64,000 nucleotides of DNA, from the NCBI RefSeq assembly GCF_026642255.1, contig NZ_CP113264.1, forward strand, positions 6,696,001 through 6,760,000, given 5' to 3'. Position 1 is the stretch's first letter. The number at the start of each line of letters is the position of its first letter. Below the pieces are notes generated by a model, which made no database searches, was not told the origin of the DNA, and was given only the letters and a program-made list of their open reading frames with translations. The position numbers and the translations under genes are program-made. Shown piece by piece: positions 1 to 9,705 of the stretch. This DNA is from Streptomonospora nanhaiensis. GTDB taxonomy: Bacteria; Actinomycetota; Actinomycetes; Streptosporangiales; Streptosporangiaceae.

Positions 1-21
1 GTCGGGTCCGCCGACCGCGGG

Positions 22-498
22 TCAGGTGTCGTCCACCGCCGCGCGCAGGTCCCGCAGGAGCGTGAGCACGACGGGTCGCAGCGAAGGCCTTATGGCGTCG
101 AAGACCTGCCGCTGCTTGCGCTCCATCTCCTTGCGCCGGATGGCGAGGACCCGCTCACCCTCCTCCGTGAGCGCCACCACCGTGCTGCGCTCGTCCCGCT
201 CCGAGCGGCGGCGCGCCATCATGCCCTTGCGCTCCAGCTGTTGGATCATGCGGGTGGCGGAAGGAGAGGAGACGCCCACGATCTGGGCGACGGCGCCCAC
301 ACTCGGGTTGTCCATGCCCCGCACCGCCTCCATGAGCAGGGCCTGCGTCAGAGTGAGTTCTTCGGCACCCCGGTGTCCGTGGCCGCTGCGCGAGCGCGCG
401 TGTATGGCCGCGTTGATCAGTTCGGTCCAGGCACGCTGGAACTCTTCGAGCTCGGCACTTGGCTGCTCGGCACTTGGCTCGTGGGTCTCGTCGGGCAC
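22..498 (-). CDS. MarR-family transcriptional regulator
   Basis: 158-residue winged-helix regulator of normal MarR length. The central part has the MarR DNA-binding region (SVGAVAQIVGVSSPSATRMI, then a wing with RRRSERDERSTVVALTEEG at about residues 95-115), flanked by helices that form the dimer interface in this family. It is divergent from the Mrp antiporter operon and the shared intergenic DNA has an AT-rich palindrome over a good promoter, so autoregulation and control of mrp is the simplest inference. The ligand cannot be told from sequence. ATG start; upstream Met codons are absent in frame. Family assignment is firm, target is inferred. Confidence 0.9.
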   Translation of the reverse strand: MPDETHEPSAEQPSAELEEFQRAWTELINAAIHARSRSGHGHRGAEELTLTQALLMEAVRGMDNPSVGAVAQIVGVSSPSATRMIQQLERKGMMARRRSERDERSTVVALTEEGERVLAIRRKEMERKQRQVFDAIRPSLRPVVLTLLRDLRAAVDDT

Positions 499-554
499 GA
501 AACGGTCCTCGCAGGCTGGGCGGGCGCCGCGGGTCCTCCGACCCGCGCGGTGGT

Positions 555-590
555 TTGACGTTTGTGTAGTCTAACTATTAAATAGCTTAG
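555..590 (+). promoter_or_regulatory. mrp promoter with overlapping MarR-type operator
   Basis: A -35 TTGACG (555-560) and -10 TTAAAT (578-583) are separated by 17 bases and point to the mrp operon. CTATT-A-AATAG (575-585), a perfect inverted repeat inside a longer imperfect one (571-590), overlaps the -10. MarR proteins usually bind such 16-20 bp palindromes. It is the only strongly AT-rich stretch in this intergenic region. The operator role is inferred. Confidence 0.55.
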
Positions 591-737
591 GCACGCAAGT
601 TCATAAGCATCCATGCCCCCACAAACCGTAGCGACACCCCGTCCACGCGTCCGCTTGTGGACGACGAGGACCGCCGCTGGGGGCAGTGGACGTCCGCCCG
701 GCACCGGGCGGGCCCGGACCGGTCCGGGAGGGGCGCA

Positions 738-3698
738 TTGACAACAGTGCTGATCGCGCATTTCATCGCAGCGGCGATCGCACCCTTACTGGTACGCCAG
801 TGGGGCCGCAACGCGTTCTTCGCCCTCGCCGTCGTCCCCGGCGCGTCCACCGTCTGGGCCCTCTTCCAGACCCCCGCCGTCCTGCGCGGCGGCGAGCTCT
901 CGGCCTCCGTGGAGTGGGCCCCCGAGTTCTCGCTCAGGCTCGGCCTGTACATGGACACGCTCGGGCTGGTCATGACGCTCATCGCCGCCGGCGTGGGCAC
1001 ACTGATCCTGGTCTACTGCGCCCGCTACTTCAACGACTCCGAGCCCGGCCTGGGCCGCTTCGCCGGGGTGTTCGTCGCCTTCGCCGGGGCCATGCTCGGC
1101 CTGGTCCTGGCCGACGACCTCATCCAGCTCTTCGTGTACTGGGAGCTGACCACGGTCTTCTCCTACCTCCTCATCGGGCACAACACGGAGCTCAAGGAGA
1201 GCCGCCGCTCGGCGATGACGGCCCTGACCGTCACCACCTTCGGCGGCCTGGCCATGCTGGTCGGCATGATCATCCTCGGCGAGACCGCCGGGACCTACGT
1301 GATCTCCGAGCTCGTCGCCGCCCCGCCCTCGGGAACCCTGGTCGAGGTCGCCCTCGCCCTCGTGATGGTCGGCGCGATGTCCAAGTCGGCGCTCTTCCCG
1401 TTCAGCCTGTGGCTGCCCGCCGCCATGCGCGCGCCCACGCCGGTCTCCGGCTACCTGCACGCCGCGGCGATGGTCAAGGCCGGCGTCTACCTGGTCGCCC
1501 GGCTCACCCCGGCCTTCCCCGACTCCGCCGTCTGGACCTGGTCGGCGCTGTTCTTCGGCGTGCTCACCATGCTGCTCGGGGGCTGGAAGGCGCTGCGCCA
1601 GTACGACCTCAAGCTCGTCCTGGCCTACGGCACCATCAGCCAGCTCGGCTTCCTCATCGTCCTGCTCGGCGCGGGCACCCGGGCCGCGGCCCTCGCCGGC
1701 GTGTCCATGCTCATCGCGCACTCGCTGTTCAAGGCGCCGCTGTTCCTCGTGGTCGGCATCATCGACCACAGCACCGGCACCCGCGACCTGCGTGAGCTCT
1801 CCGGCCTGCGCACCTCCATGCCCGGGACCTTCTGGATCTCGGTCCTGGCGCTCGCCTCGATGGCGGGCCTGCCCCCCACCCTCGGTTTCGCCGCGAAGGA
1901 GCTCGCCTTCGGCGCCTTCACGGAGGGCGGTCCCTTCGACACCGCCGTCCTCGTCGGCATCGTCACCGGCTCCGTCCTCACGGTCGCCTACAGCCTGCGC
2001 TTCCTGTGGGGGGCGTTCGCCGTCAAGGAGGACGTCCCGGACACCCCGGTGCACGCCCCCGGAGCTCTCTTCCTGGCGCCCGCCGCGGCCATGGCCGCGC
2101 TCGGCCTCCTGGGCGGACCGCTCTCCCTCCTCCTGGACTCCCTCCTCGCCCGCTACGCGGACACGGTGCCCCTGGCGCCCGGCGCGTACACGACGCACCT
2201 GGCGCTGTGGCACGGCTTCGAGCTCCCCCTCCTGCTGTCCGCCGTCTGCGTCGCGCTCGGCCTCGTGCTGTTCTACTTCCGCCACCAGGTCGTGTGGATC
2301 GGCACCCGCACCTCCTTCGTCGACCCCGACCGGGTCTACCGGCGGATGCTCGCGGCCCTGGAGAACCTGGCGCTCCAGGTCACCGGGCGGACCCAGCGCG
2401 GTTCGCTGCCGGTCTACCTCGGCACCGTCCTGGTCTCCCTGGTCGTCGCCGCGGGCTGGTGGATGGTCAGCGGCCGCATCTGGGAGGGGCCGCACCCCGA
2501 GGTGCGCCTCTGGGACACCCCGGTCCAGGTCATCCCGGCGGTGATCGTCGCCGGGACGGCCCTGCTGGCCCTGTTCGTGCGGCGGCGGCTGTTCGCGGTG
2601 ATCCTCGTGGGCACCGGCGGCTACGGCATCGCCGCCCTCTTCTACCTGATGGGCGCGCCGGACATCGCGCTCACGCAGTTCCTGGTGGAGACCGTCAGCC
2701 TGGTGGTCTTCGTCCTGGTCCTGCGCCGGCTGCCCTCCCTCTTCTCGGCGCCCGCGCTGCGCGGCCGCCGGGTGTGGAACATGGCCATCGGCGCCGCCAC
2801 CGGCATCCTGGTCGCCACGATGACCTGGTTCGCCCTCGCCGCGCGGCAGGCGCCCTCGGTCTCCGAGGGGTACCCCGCCGCCGCCGAGGAGGCCGGCGGG
2901 TACAACATCATCTCGGTGCTGCTGGTCGACGTCCGCGCGTGGGACACCATGGGCGAGATCTCGGTGCTCGCCGCCGCGGCCGCCGGCGTCGCGAGCCTCA
3001 TGTTCGTGCGCCGCCGGGCACAGCCCCGCAAGGCTCCGGGCGGCGTGATGGCGGTGTCCGTCACCAAGTCCCCGGAGCCCGCCGGCGACCGGAGCAGCAT
3101 CGACCTGGGCGAGCTGCGGATGGCACCGGACAGCATGCACATCAAGCCCAGGTGGAACAACGCCTGGCTGCCGGGCGCGGACGCCCTGCCCACCGAGCGC
3201 CGGTCGGTCATCTTCGAGGTCGTCTCGCGCTTCCTCTTCCCGGTGATCATGGTGATCTCCGTGTACCTGCTGCTCACCGGCCACACGGCGGTCGGCGGCG
3301 GGTTCGCGGGCGGCATCGTCGCCGGGCTGGCGTTCATCGTCCGCTACCTCGCCGGAGGCCGGTTCGAGCTGTACGCCACGGCGTGGGTGCAGCCGGGGGC
3401 CCTGATCGGCGCCGGGCTGGCGCTGGCCACCGGCACGGCGCTGGGCGGGGCGATCTTCGGCACCGACGTCCTCGCGGGAGGGGACGCCTACATCGACCTC
3501 TGGATCCTGGGCGAGGCCCACGTCACCGTGTCCATGATCTTCGACATCGGCGTGTACCTGCTGGTGATCGGCCTGATCCTGGACATCCTGCGCAGCCTCG
3601 GCGCCCGTATCGACGAACAGATCGAGAGGGACGCCGCACACGCGGAAGAGGACGCCAGGGCAGACGCGCTGGCCCGGGCCGAGGAGGTCACCTCGTGA
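738..3698 (+). CDS. mrpA: Mrp Na+/H+ antiporter, fused subunits A and B
   Basis: Large membrane subunit of the Mrp/Mnh multisubunit cation/proton antiporter. The N-terminal ~750 residues are the NuoL-like A subunit: the proton-channel motif FVYWELTTVFSYLLIGH with its key Glu, and the Lys-containing helix AAAMVKAGVYLVAR, are present. After a soluble linker the last ~160 residues form an MnhB domain (GHTAVGGGFAGGIVAGLAF). A-B fusion is usual in actinobacteria. I prefer the TTG at 738, which has a GGAGGGG ribosome site 4-5 bases upstream and gives a normal MrpA N-terminus; a GTG at 657 in the same frame would add 27 charged residues. It heads a tightly coupled A-C-D-E-F-G operon and overlaps mrpC by four bases. 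Confidence 0.93.
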   Translation: MTTVLIAHFIAAAIAPLLVRQWGRNAFFALAVVPGASTVWALFQTPAVLRGGELSASVEWAPEFSLRLGLYMDTLGLVMTLIAAGVGTLILVYCARYFNDSEPGLGRFAGVFVAFAGAMLGLVLADDLIQLFVYWELTTVFSYLLIGHNTELKESRRSAMTALTVTTFGGLAMLVGMIILGETAGTYVISELVAAPPSGTLVEVALALVMVGAMSKSALFPFSLWLPAAMRAPTPVSGYLHAAAMVKAGVYLVARLTPAFPDSAVWTWSALFFGVLTMLLGGWKALRQYDLKLVLAYGTISQLGFLIVLLGAGTRAAALAGVSMLIAHSLFKAPLFLVVGIIDHSTGTRDLRELSGLRTSMPGTFWISVLALASMAGLPPTLGFAAKELAFGAFTEGGPFDTAVLVGIVTGSVLTVAYSLRFLWGAFAVKEDVPDTPVHAPGALFLAPAAAMAALGLLGGPLSLLLDSLLARYADTVPLAPGAYTTHLALWHGFELPLLLSAVCVALGLVLFYFRHQVVWIGTRTSFVDPDRVYRRMLAALENLALQVTGRTQRGSLPVYLGTVLVSLVVAAGWWMVSGRIWEGPHPEVRLWDTPVQVIPAVIVAGTALLALFVRRRLFAVILVGTGGYGIAALFYLMGAPDIALTQFLVETVSLVVFVLVLRRLPSLFSAPALRGRRVWNMAIGAATGILVATMTWFALAARQAPSVSEGYPAAAEEAGGYNIISVLLVDVRAWDTMGEISVLAAAAAGVASLMFVRRRAQPRKAPGGVMAVSVTKSPEPAGDRSSIDLGELRMAPDSMHIKPRWNNAWLPGADALPTERRSVIFEVVSRFLFPVIMVISVYLLLTGHTAVGGGFAGGIVAGLAFIVRYLAGGRFELYATAWVQPGALIGAGLALATGTALGGAIFGTDVLAGGDAYIDLWILGEAHVTVSMIFDIGVYLLVIGLILDILRSLGARIDEQIERDAAHAEEDARADALARAEEVTS

Positions 3699-4525
3699 AC
3701 GAGTCACCCAGCCTGATCCTCGTCGTCCTCGTCGGCGTGCTCGTCGCGGTGGGGGTCGTGCTCCTGCTGGAGCGCAGCCTCACCCGTGTGCTGCTCGGCT
3801 TCATCGTGATGAGCAACGGCGTCAACCTGATGATCCTGTCGATGGCGGGGGAGGCCGGCGAGCCGCCGATCCTGTGGTTGTCCGAGCCGGAGGAGATGAC
3901 CGATCCGCTGCCGCAGGCGATGATCCTGACAGCGATCGTCATCACCCTCGGCATCACCGCGTTCCTGCTGGCGATGGCGTACCGGAACTGGCAGCTCGAG
4001 GGCAACGACGAGGTCCAGGACGACGCCGAGGACATCAGGATCGTGCAGGGCGAGGGCCGCCGAGCGGTGCGGCAGCGCTTCGCCAAGGAGCGCCGCAGGC
4101 TCCAGGCCGACATCCGCCGCCAGCGCGCCGAGCTCCAGGCGACCATCGCCGCCGCCGACGCCCAGGAGCTGGCCGAGCAGGCCCGCATCAAGGCGGAGAT
4201 CGCGGCGGCCCAGGCCGAACTGGCCCGCTACGAGGTCGAGGCCGAGGAGAGCGGGCCGGACGAGCGGTCGCAGGAGACCATGCGCAGGCTCACCGACCGC
4301 ACGGAGAGCATGACCGCCCAGGTGCAGGAGCTGCGCGGGCGCATCCGCCTGGGACGCAGGCGGCTGCGCGAGCACCGCCGCGCCGACCGGGCCGCCGAGC
4401 GCGAGCTGTGGCGCGAGCTGCGCCGCCGCATCCGCTCGCAGCGGCGCCAGGCGCGCCAGACCATGTCGGCCGAGCGCGAGCGCCTGGCCCGCGCCGAGGA
4501 CAGCGACCTGCAAGGGAGTGACTGA
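3695..4525 (+). CDS. mrpC: Mrp antiporter subunit C with long coiled-coil tail
   Basis: Residues 1-~110 are a normal NuoK-like MrpC with three transmembrane helices (SLILVVLVGVLVAVGVVLLL; LGFIVMSNGVNLMIL; AMILTAIVITLGITAFLLA). The protein is 276 residues, however, against roughly 110-150 in most MrpC. Residues ~115-276 are a highly charged, Arg- and Glu-rich, Gly/Pro-poor extension predicted by eye to be one long cytoplasmic coiled coil (repeated RRxLQADIRRQRAEL-type heptads). GTG start at 3695 overlaps the mrpA stop as GTGA. It ends two bases before mrpD. The tail function is unknown; a role in complex assembly or cytoskeletal/partner binding is speculation. Confidence 0.9.
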   Translation: MNESPSLILVVLVGVLVAVGVVLLLERSLTRVLLGFIVMSNGVNLMILSMAGEAGEPPILWLSEPEEMTDPLPQAMILTAIVITLGITAFLLAMAYRNWQLEGNDEVQDDAEDIRIVQGEGRRAVRQRFAKERRRLQADIRRQRAELQATIAAADAQELAEQARIKAEIAAAQAELARYEVEAEESGPDERSQETMRRLTDRTESMTAQVQELRGRIRLGRRRLREHRRADRAAERELWRELRRRIRSQRRQARQTMSAERERLARAEDSDLQGSD

Positions 4526-4527
4526 TC

Positions 4528-6186
4528 ATGGATGGGGAATACCTCGTCGGTTTCGTGCACTACCTCATTCCCCTGCCGGTGGTGCTCCCGCTGTTCGCGG
4601 CCGGGGTCAAGCTGGCCCTCGGCATCCGCTGGCCGCGGGTCCAGCAGTGGCTGAGCGTCATCTCGCTGGCCCTCGTGCTGATCATCGGGTTCGCGCTGAT
4701 GCTGGGCGCCTACGAGTTCGGACCGCAGGCCGTGCAGGTGGGCGGCTGGGACGCGCCCATCGGCATCACCCTGGTCGCCGACCAGCTGTCCGCCCTGATG
4801 GTGACGGTCTCGGCGGCGATCACGCTCGCCGTGCTCGTCTACTCGATCGGCCAGGGCATGGCGGGCAAGGCCGAGGTCGCGCCGCTGTCGGTGTACCAGC
4901 CGACCTACCTGATCCTGGTGGCCGGCGTCTCCAACGCCTTCCTCGCCGGTGACCTGTTCAACCTGTACGTCGGGTTCGAGATCCTGCTGACCGCCAGCTA
5001 CGTGCTGCTGACCCTGGGCGGCACCCAGTCGCGGATGCGTGCGGGCGCCATCTACGTGGTCGTGTCGCTGGTGTCGTCGGTGCTGTTCCTGATCGCCATC
5101 GCGCTGATCTTCGGGGCCACCGGCACGGTCAACATGGCGCAGCTCGCCGAGCGCCTCCCGGAGATCTCCCCCGACCTCAGGGTCGTCCTCCAGGTGATGC
5201 TGCTGTTCGCGTTCGGCATCAAGGCGGCGGTCTTCCCGCTGGCCGCCTGGCTCCCCGACTCCTACCCGACCGCCCCCGCGCCGGTCACGGCGGTGTTCGC
5301 GGGCCTGCTCACCAAGGTGGGCGTGTACGCGATCATCCGCGCCCAGACGCTCTTCTTCCCGGGCCAGGTCCTCAACGACCTGCTCATGTGGGTGGCCCTG
5401 GCCACCATGATCATGGGCATCCTCGGCGCGGTCGCGCAGACCGACATCAAGCGTCTGCTGTCGTTCACGCTGATCAGCCATATCGGCTACATGCTGTTCG
5501 GCGTGGCGCTCGGCAGCGAGCACGGCCTGGCCGGAGCGGTGTTCTACGTGGCGCACCACATCACCGTGCAGACGACGCTGTTCCTGGTCACGGGGCTCAT
5601 CGAGCGCCGGGGCGGGTCGACGTCGCTGGACCAGCTGGGCGGGCTGGGTCGGATCGCGCCGGTACTGGCGGTCCTGTTCTTCATCCCCGCGATGAACCTG
5701 GGCGGCATCCCGCCGCTGTCCGGCTTCCTGGGCAAGATCGGCCTGCTCCAGGCCGGTGTGGAGGCGGGCACGCCGCTCTCCTACACGCTGGTCGGGGCCT
5801 CGGTCCTCACCAGCCTCCTGACCCTGTACGTGATCGCGCGGGTGTGGAACTACGCGTTCTGGCGGACGCCCTCCGAGGGCATGGTGGCCGAGCCCGGCAC
5901 CGTGCTGGAGGACGTCGAGGCCGACGACGCGTCGACCGCGGCCCTGGGGCCGGGCGAGGCGGTCGGCCCGTCCTCCCGACTCGGCGACACCTCGACCCTG
6001 GCGGGCCCGGTCGTGACGTCCGTGGTCCTGCCCAAGAGCATGGTCGGCGCCACGGTCGCGCTGGTCGCGTTCGGCCTGGCCCTGACCGTGTTCGCGGGCC
6101 CGCTGATCCACTACTCCTCGGAGGCGGCGGTGGAGCTGATGGCCCGGACCCCGTACGTCGAGGCGGTTCTCGGAGGCGCCCGGTGA
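4528..6186 (+). CDS. mrpD: Mrp Na+/H+ antiporter subunit D
   Basis: 552-residue NuoN/NuoM-like membrane subunit with about 14 transmembrane segments, one of the two proton-pumping modules of the Mrp complex. The family signature AAWLPDSYPTAPAPVTAVFA followed by GLLTKVGVYAIIR carries the channel Lys, and FVGFEILLTASYVLLTLGG-like sequence near residue 150 carries the conserved Glu. A ~60-residue acidic insert near 450-510 (VLEDVEADDASTAALGPGEA) is a variable cytoplasmic loop. ATG start follows the mrpC stop by two bases; the stop overlaps mrpE. Length is normal. Confidence 0.94.
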   Translation: MDGEYLVGFVHYLIPLPVVLPLFAAGVKLALGIRWPRVQQWLSVISLALVLIIGFALMLGAYEFGPQAVQVGGWDAPIGITLVADQLSALMVTVSAAITLAVLVYSIGQGMAGKAEVAPLSVYQPTYLILVAGVSNAFLAGDLFNLYVGFEILLTASYVLLTLGGTQSRMRAGAIYVVVSLVSSVLFLIAIALIFGATGTVNMAQLAERLPEISPDLRVVLQVMLLFAFGIKAAVFPLAAWLPDSYPTAPAPVTAVFAGLLTKVGVYAIIRAQTLFFPGQVLNDLLMWVALATMIMGILGAVAQTDIKRLLSFTLISHIGYMLFGVALGSEHGLAGAVFYVAHHITVQTTLFLVTGLIERRGGSTSLDQLGGLGRIAPVLAVLFFIPAMNLGGIPPLSGFLGKIGLLQAGVEAGTPLSYTLVGASVLTSLLTLYVIARVWNYAFWRTPSEGMVAEPGTVLEDVEADDASTAALGPGEAVGPSSRLGDTSTLAGPVVTSVVLPKSMVGATVALVAFGLALTVFAGPLIHYSSEAAVELMARTPYVEAVLGGAR

Positions 6187-6797
6187 TCGACCTGAAGGCG
6201 AAGAAGAGGATGGGTCTGGCCGCACTGCGGCGGCGCCTGGGCAAGGTCCAGGTCCCGGTGGCGCTCGGCATGACCCTGGTGTGGCTCCTGCTGTTCGACG
6301 GCTTCCGGCTGCGCTTCGAGTCCCTCGGCCTGCTGGTCCTGGGGTTCCTGGTGTCGGTCGTGATCATGCTGGTCTTCCCGCTGCCGCCGATCACCCCGGG
6401 GTTCCGGTTCCGGCCGGTGTACCTGGTCCGCATGCTCGTGTACGTGTTCGGCAGGATGGCCGTGGCCAGCTTCCGGGTGACGGTGCAGACCCTCTCCCCC
6501 GGCCCCGTGCGCAGCTCGGTGGTCGCGGTGCCGCTGCGCACCGAGGCCGACCTCATGCTGGTGTGCACGGCGATCGCCAGCTCGATCATCCCCGGCAGTG
6601 TGATCGTCGAGGTCTCCCAGCCGAACCACATCCTGTACGTGCACCTGCTGGGCGCGGACGACGAGAAGGGCATCGAGGCCGGCCGGGAGGACATCTGGAA
6701 GCTGGAGGAGCGGATCGTGATGGCTTTGGGCACCCGTGAGGACGTCGACGCGCTCCGTGCCGGACCGACCGTCGACGACCGGAGGGAGGACGCGTGA
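6183..6797 (+). CDS. mrpE: Mrp antiporter subunit E
   Basis: 204-residue small membrane subunit needed for assembly and activity of the Mrp complex. After a basic N-terminus there are two closely spaced hydrophobic segments (VALGMTLVWLLLF; LGLLVLGFLVSVVIML), the PPITPGFRFRPVYLVR loop, a third segment, and the conserved soluble part with TAIASSIIPGSVIVEV and LYVHLL typical of MnhE. GTG start at 6183 overlaps the mrpD stop (GTGA), giving translational coupling. The stop overlaps mrpF by four bases. Confidence 0.92.
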   Translation: MIDLKAKKRMGLAALRRRLGKVQVPVALGMTLVWLLLFDGFRLRFESLGLLVLGFLVSVVIMLVFPLPPITPGFRFRPVYLVRMLVYVFGRMAVASFRVTVQTLSPGPVRSSVVAVPLRTEADLMLVCTAIASSIIPGSVIVEVSQPNHILYVHLLGADDEKGIEAGREDIWKLEERIVMALGTREDVDALRAGPTVDDRREDA

Positions 6798-7120
6798 ACA
6801 TCCTGTGGATCGCCATCGGCCTCCTGCTCGGGGCGGCCGTCCTGCTGGGCGTGACCCGTATGGTGATCGGCCCCAGCATCCTGGACCGGGCGCTGTCCGT
6901 GGACGTGCTGCTCGCCTCGGCGCTGACCGGCATCGGCGCCTACGCGGCCTTCCACCGCGACCCGACGGTCCTGCCGACCCTGCTGGTGCTGTCGCTCCTG
7001 GGCTTCATCGGCTCGATCAGCATCGCCAAGTTCGTCGCCCGCCGCCCGGAGGAGCACGTGGCCACGCCGACCGAGCCCCCGGCCCCGGCCCCGGCCCCTG
7101 AGGAAGGGGGTTCGTCATGA
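6794..7120 (+). CDS. mrpF: Mrp antiporter subunit F
   Basis: 108-residue MrpF/PhaF subunit with three transmembrane helices and the family core GPSILDRALSVDVL (about residues 28-41). Mycobacterial and bacillar homologues are about 90-100 residues. The C-terminus ends in a short Pro/Ala/Glu tail. GTG start overlaps mrpE by four bases; the stop overlaps mrpG by four bases, so all of E, F and G are translationally coupled. Confidence 0.92.
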   Translation: MNILWIAIGLLLGAAVLLGVTRMVIGPSILDRALSVDVLLASALTGIGAYAAFHRDPTVLPTLLVLSLLGFIGSISIAKFVARRPEEHVATPTEPPAPAPAPEEGGSS

Positions 7121-7524
7121 GCGACCAGGTCGTCGCCGTCCTGGACTGGATCGCGATCCTGTGCCTGCTGGCCGGGGCGCTGCTCTCCCTCGTCGCCGGG
7201 GTGGGCCTGATCCGCTTCCCCGACCTGCTCTCCCGCATGCACACCGCGGCGAAGCCGCAGGTGCTGGGGCTCCTGCTGGTCCTGGTCGGGATCGGCATCC
7301 GGCTGATCCCGGAGGAGACCAACGTGTTCAACATCGGGACGCTGATCCTGGTGGGCCTGTTCCAGGTGGTGACGGTCCCCGTGGCCGGCCACATCGCCGC
7401 CCGGGTGGCCTACCGGACCGGGCGGGTCCACGCGGACCTGATCGTCCGCGACGAGCTGGCCGAGCGGCTGGCCGCCAAGCGCCGGGCCGACGGCGGCGGG
7501 GGGCCTCCCGAGACACGGGCCTGA
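7117..7524 (+). CDS. mrpG: Mrp antiporter subunit G
   Basis: 135-residue last subunit of the Mrp complex, with three transmembrane helices and the hallmark GLIRFPDLLSRMHTAAKPQVLG (quoted here in part; residues ~30-50) of MnhG/PhaG. ATG start overlaps the mrpF stop as ATGA. A strong hairpin follows the stop by 30 bases, closing the operon. With A/B, C, D, E and F present the antiporter is complete. Confidence 0.93.
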   Translation: MSDQVVAVLDWIAILCLLAGALLSLVAGVGLIRFPDLLSRMHTAAKPQVLGLLLVLVGIGIRLIPEETNVFNIGTLILVGLFQVVTVPVAGHIAARVAYRTGRVHADLIVRDELAERLAAKRRADGGGGPPETRA

Positions 7525-7554
7525 GCCGGGGGGACCCGGTCCGCGCCGGAGAGG

Positions 7555-7592
7555 GGAACGGCCGGGGGAGGAGGTCCTCCCCCGGCCGTTCC
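7555..7592 (+). terminator. mrp operon terminator
   Basis: Perfect 18-bp inverted repeat with a two-base centre directly after mrpG. There is no U-tract, as is common in high-GC actinobacteria. Its symmetry means it could also act on the opposite strand. Confidence 0.75.
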
Positions 7593-7630
7593 GCGTGCCG
7601 CCGCCCACCGCGCCCCAGCGGGCGGCCGCG

Positions 7631-7660
7631 CGTGCGCGCGGACCGGGGTCCGCGCGCACG
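7631..7660 (-). terminator. Terminator after the DUF779/aldehyde dehydrogenase operon
   Basis: Perfect 12-bp stem with a six-base loop, ending two bases from the DUF779 stop codon. Together with the hairpin at 7555-7592 it separates the convergent operons. Confidence 0.65.
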
Positions 7661-7662
7661 GG

Positions 7663-8057
7663 TCACCGTGCGGGGCGTCCGGCCCCGCCGTCGGTCATCA
7701 GCCTCGACCGCACGAGGAACCGGCGGCCGGTCGGCGCCTCCAGGGAGAAGCCCGCGCCCCGCCCCGGGACGACGTCGATGGTCAGGTGGGTGTGGCTCCA
7801 CACCGCGAACTGCGAGCGGGACATCCACACCGGCACCGGTTCGGGCGTGCCCGCGTCCAGGTCGCCCAGGTGGACGTCCGAGTCGCCCGTGCGGAACTCC
7901 CCCGCCGGGTAGCACATCGGCGAACTGCCGTCGCAGCACCCGCCGGACTGGTGGAACATGAGCGGCCCGTGTTCGTCGCGCAGCTCGCGGAGCAGGGCCG
8001 CGGCCTCCTCGGTGACGGCGACCCGCTCCACCTCCTCGCCGCTGCCGGGGGCGCCCA

Positions 8058-8058
<1 letters not shown>
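7663..8058 (-). CDS. DUF779 family protein
   Basis: 131-residue member of DUF779, a small protein regularly found next to NAD-dependent (acet)aldehyde dehydrogenases. Conserved family features are visible: HGPLMFHQSGGCCDGSSPMC with three cysteines (residues ~30-50), the MSRSQFAVWSHTHLTIDVV block and GRGAGFSLEAPTGRRFL. The Cys cluster suggests metal binding or a redox role, but no function is established. ATG start overlaps the dehydrogenase stop as ATGA, so it is co-translated with the enzyme. Confidence 0.9.
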
Positions 8059-9581
<1,523 letters not shown>

Positions 9582-9649
9582 GGTGGCCTCCTTCTTCGGT
9601 GGGGCGCCGGTGGTGCGGCCGGCGCCCGGTTCCGAGGGGTCTGGGGCCG

Positions 9650-9686
9650 GTGACGCTAGTCACGGCGACGTTGCGACCACGTTGCG
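9650..9686 (-). promoter_or_regulatory. Candidate activator-binding region upstream of the aldehyde dehydrogenase
   Basis: The 124-bp gap between the activator gene and the dehydrogenase holds an inverted repeat GTGAC-gcta-GTCAC (9650-9663) and two direct copies of ACGTTGCG (9668-9675 and 9679-9686), 11 bases apart, i.e. one helical turn. Same-face repeats fit binding of an oligomeric activator. The role is inferred. Confidence 0.4.
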
Positions 9687-9705
9687 GGAGCGGGGCGGGG
9701 CGGGT

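Noticed and set aside
786..3707. A 973-codon open frame opposite the mrpA gene
   Set aside because: Same reason: third-position GC bias keeps the antisense frame open, and the protein is His/Gln/Asp-rich nonsense.
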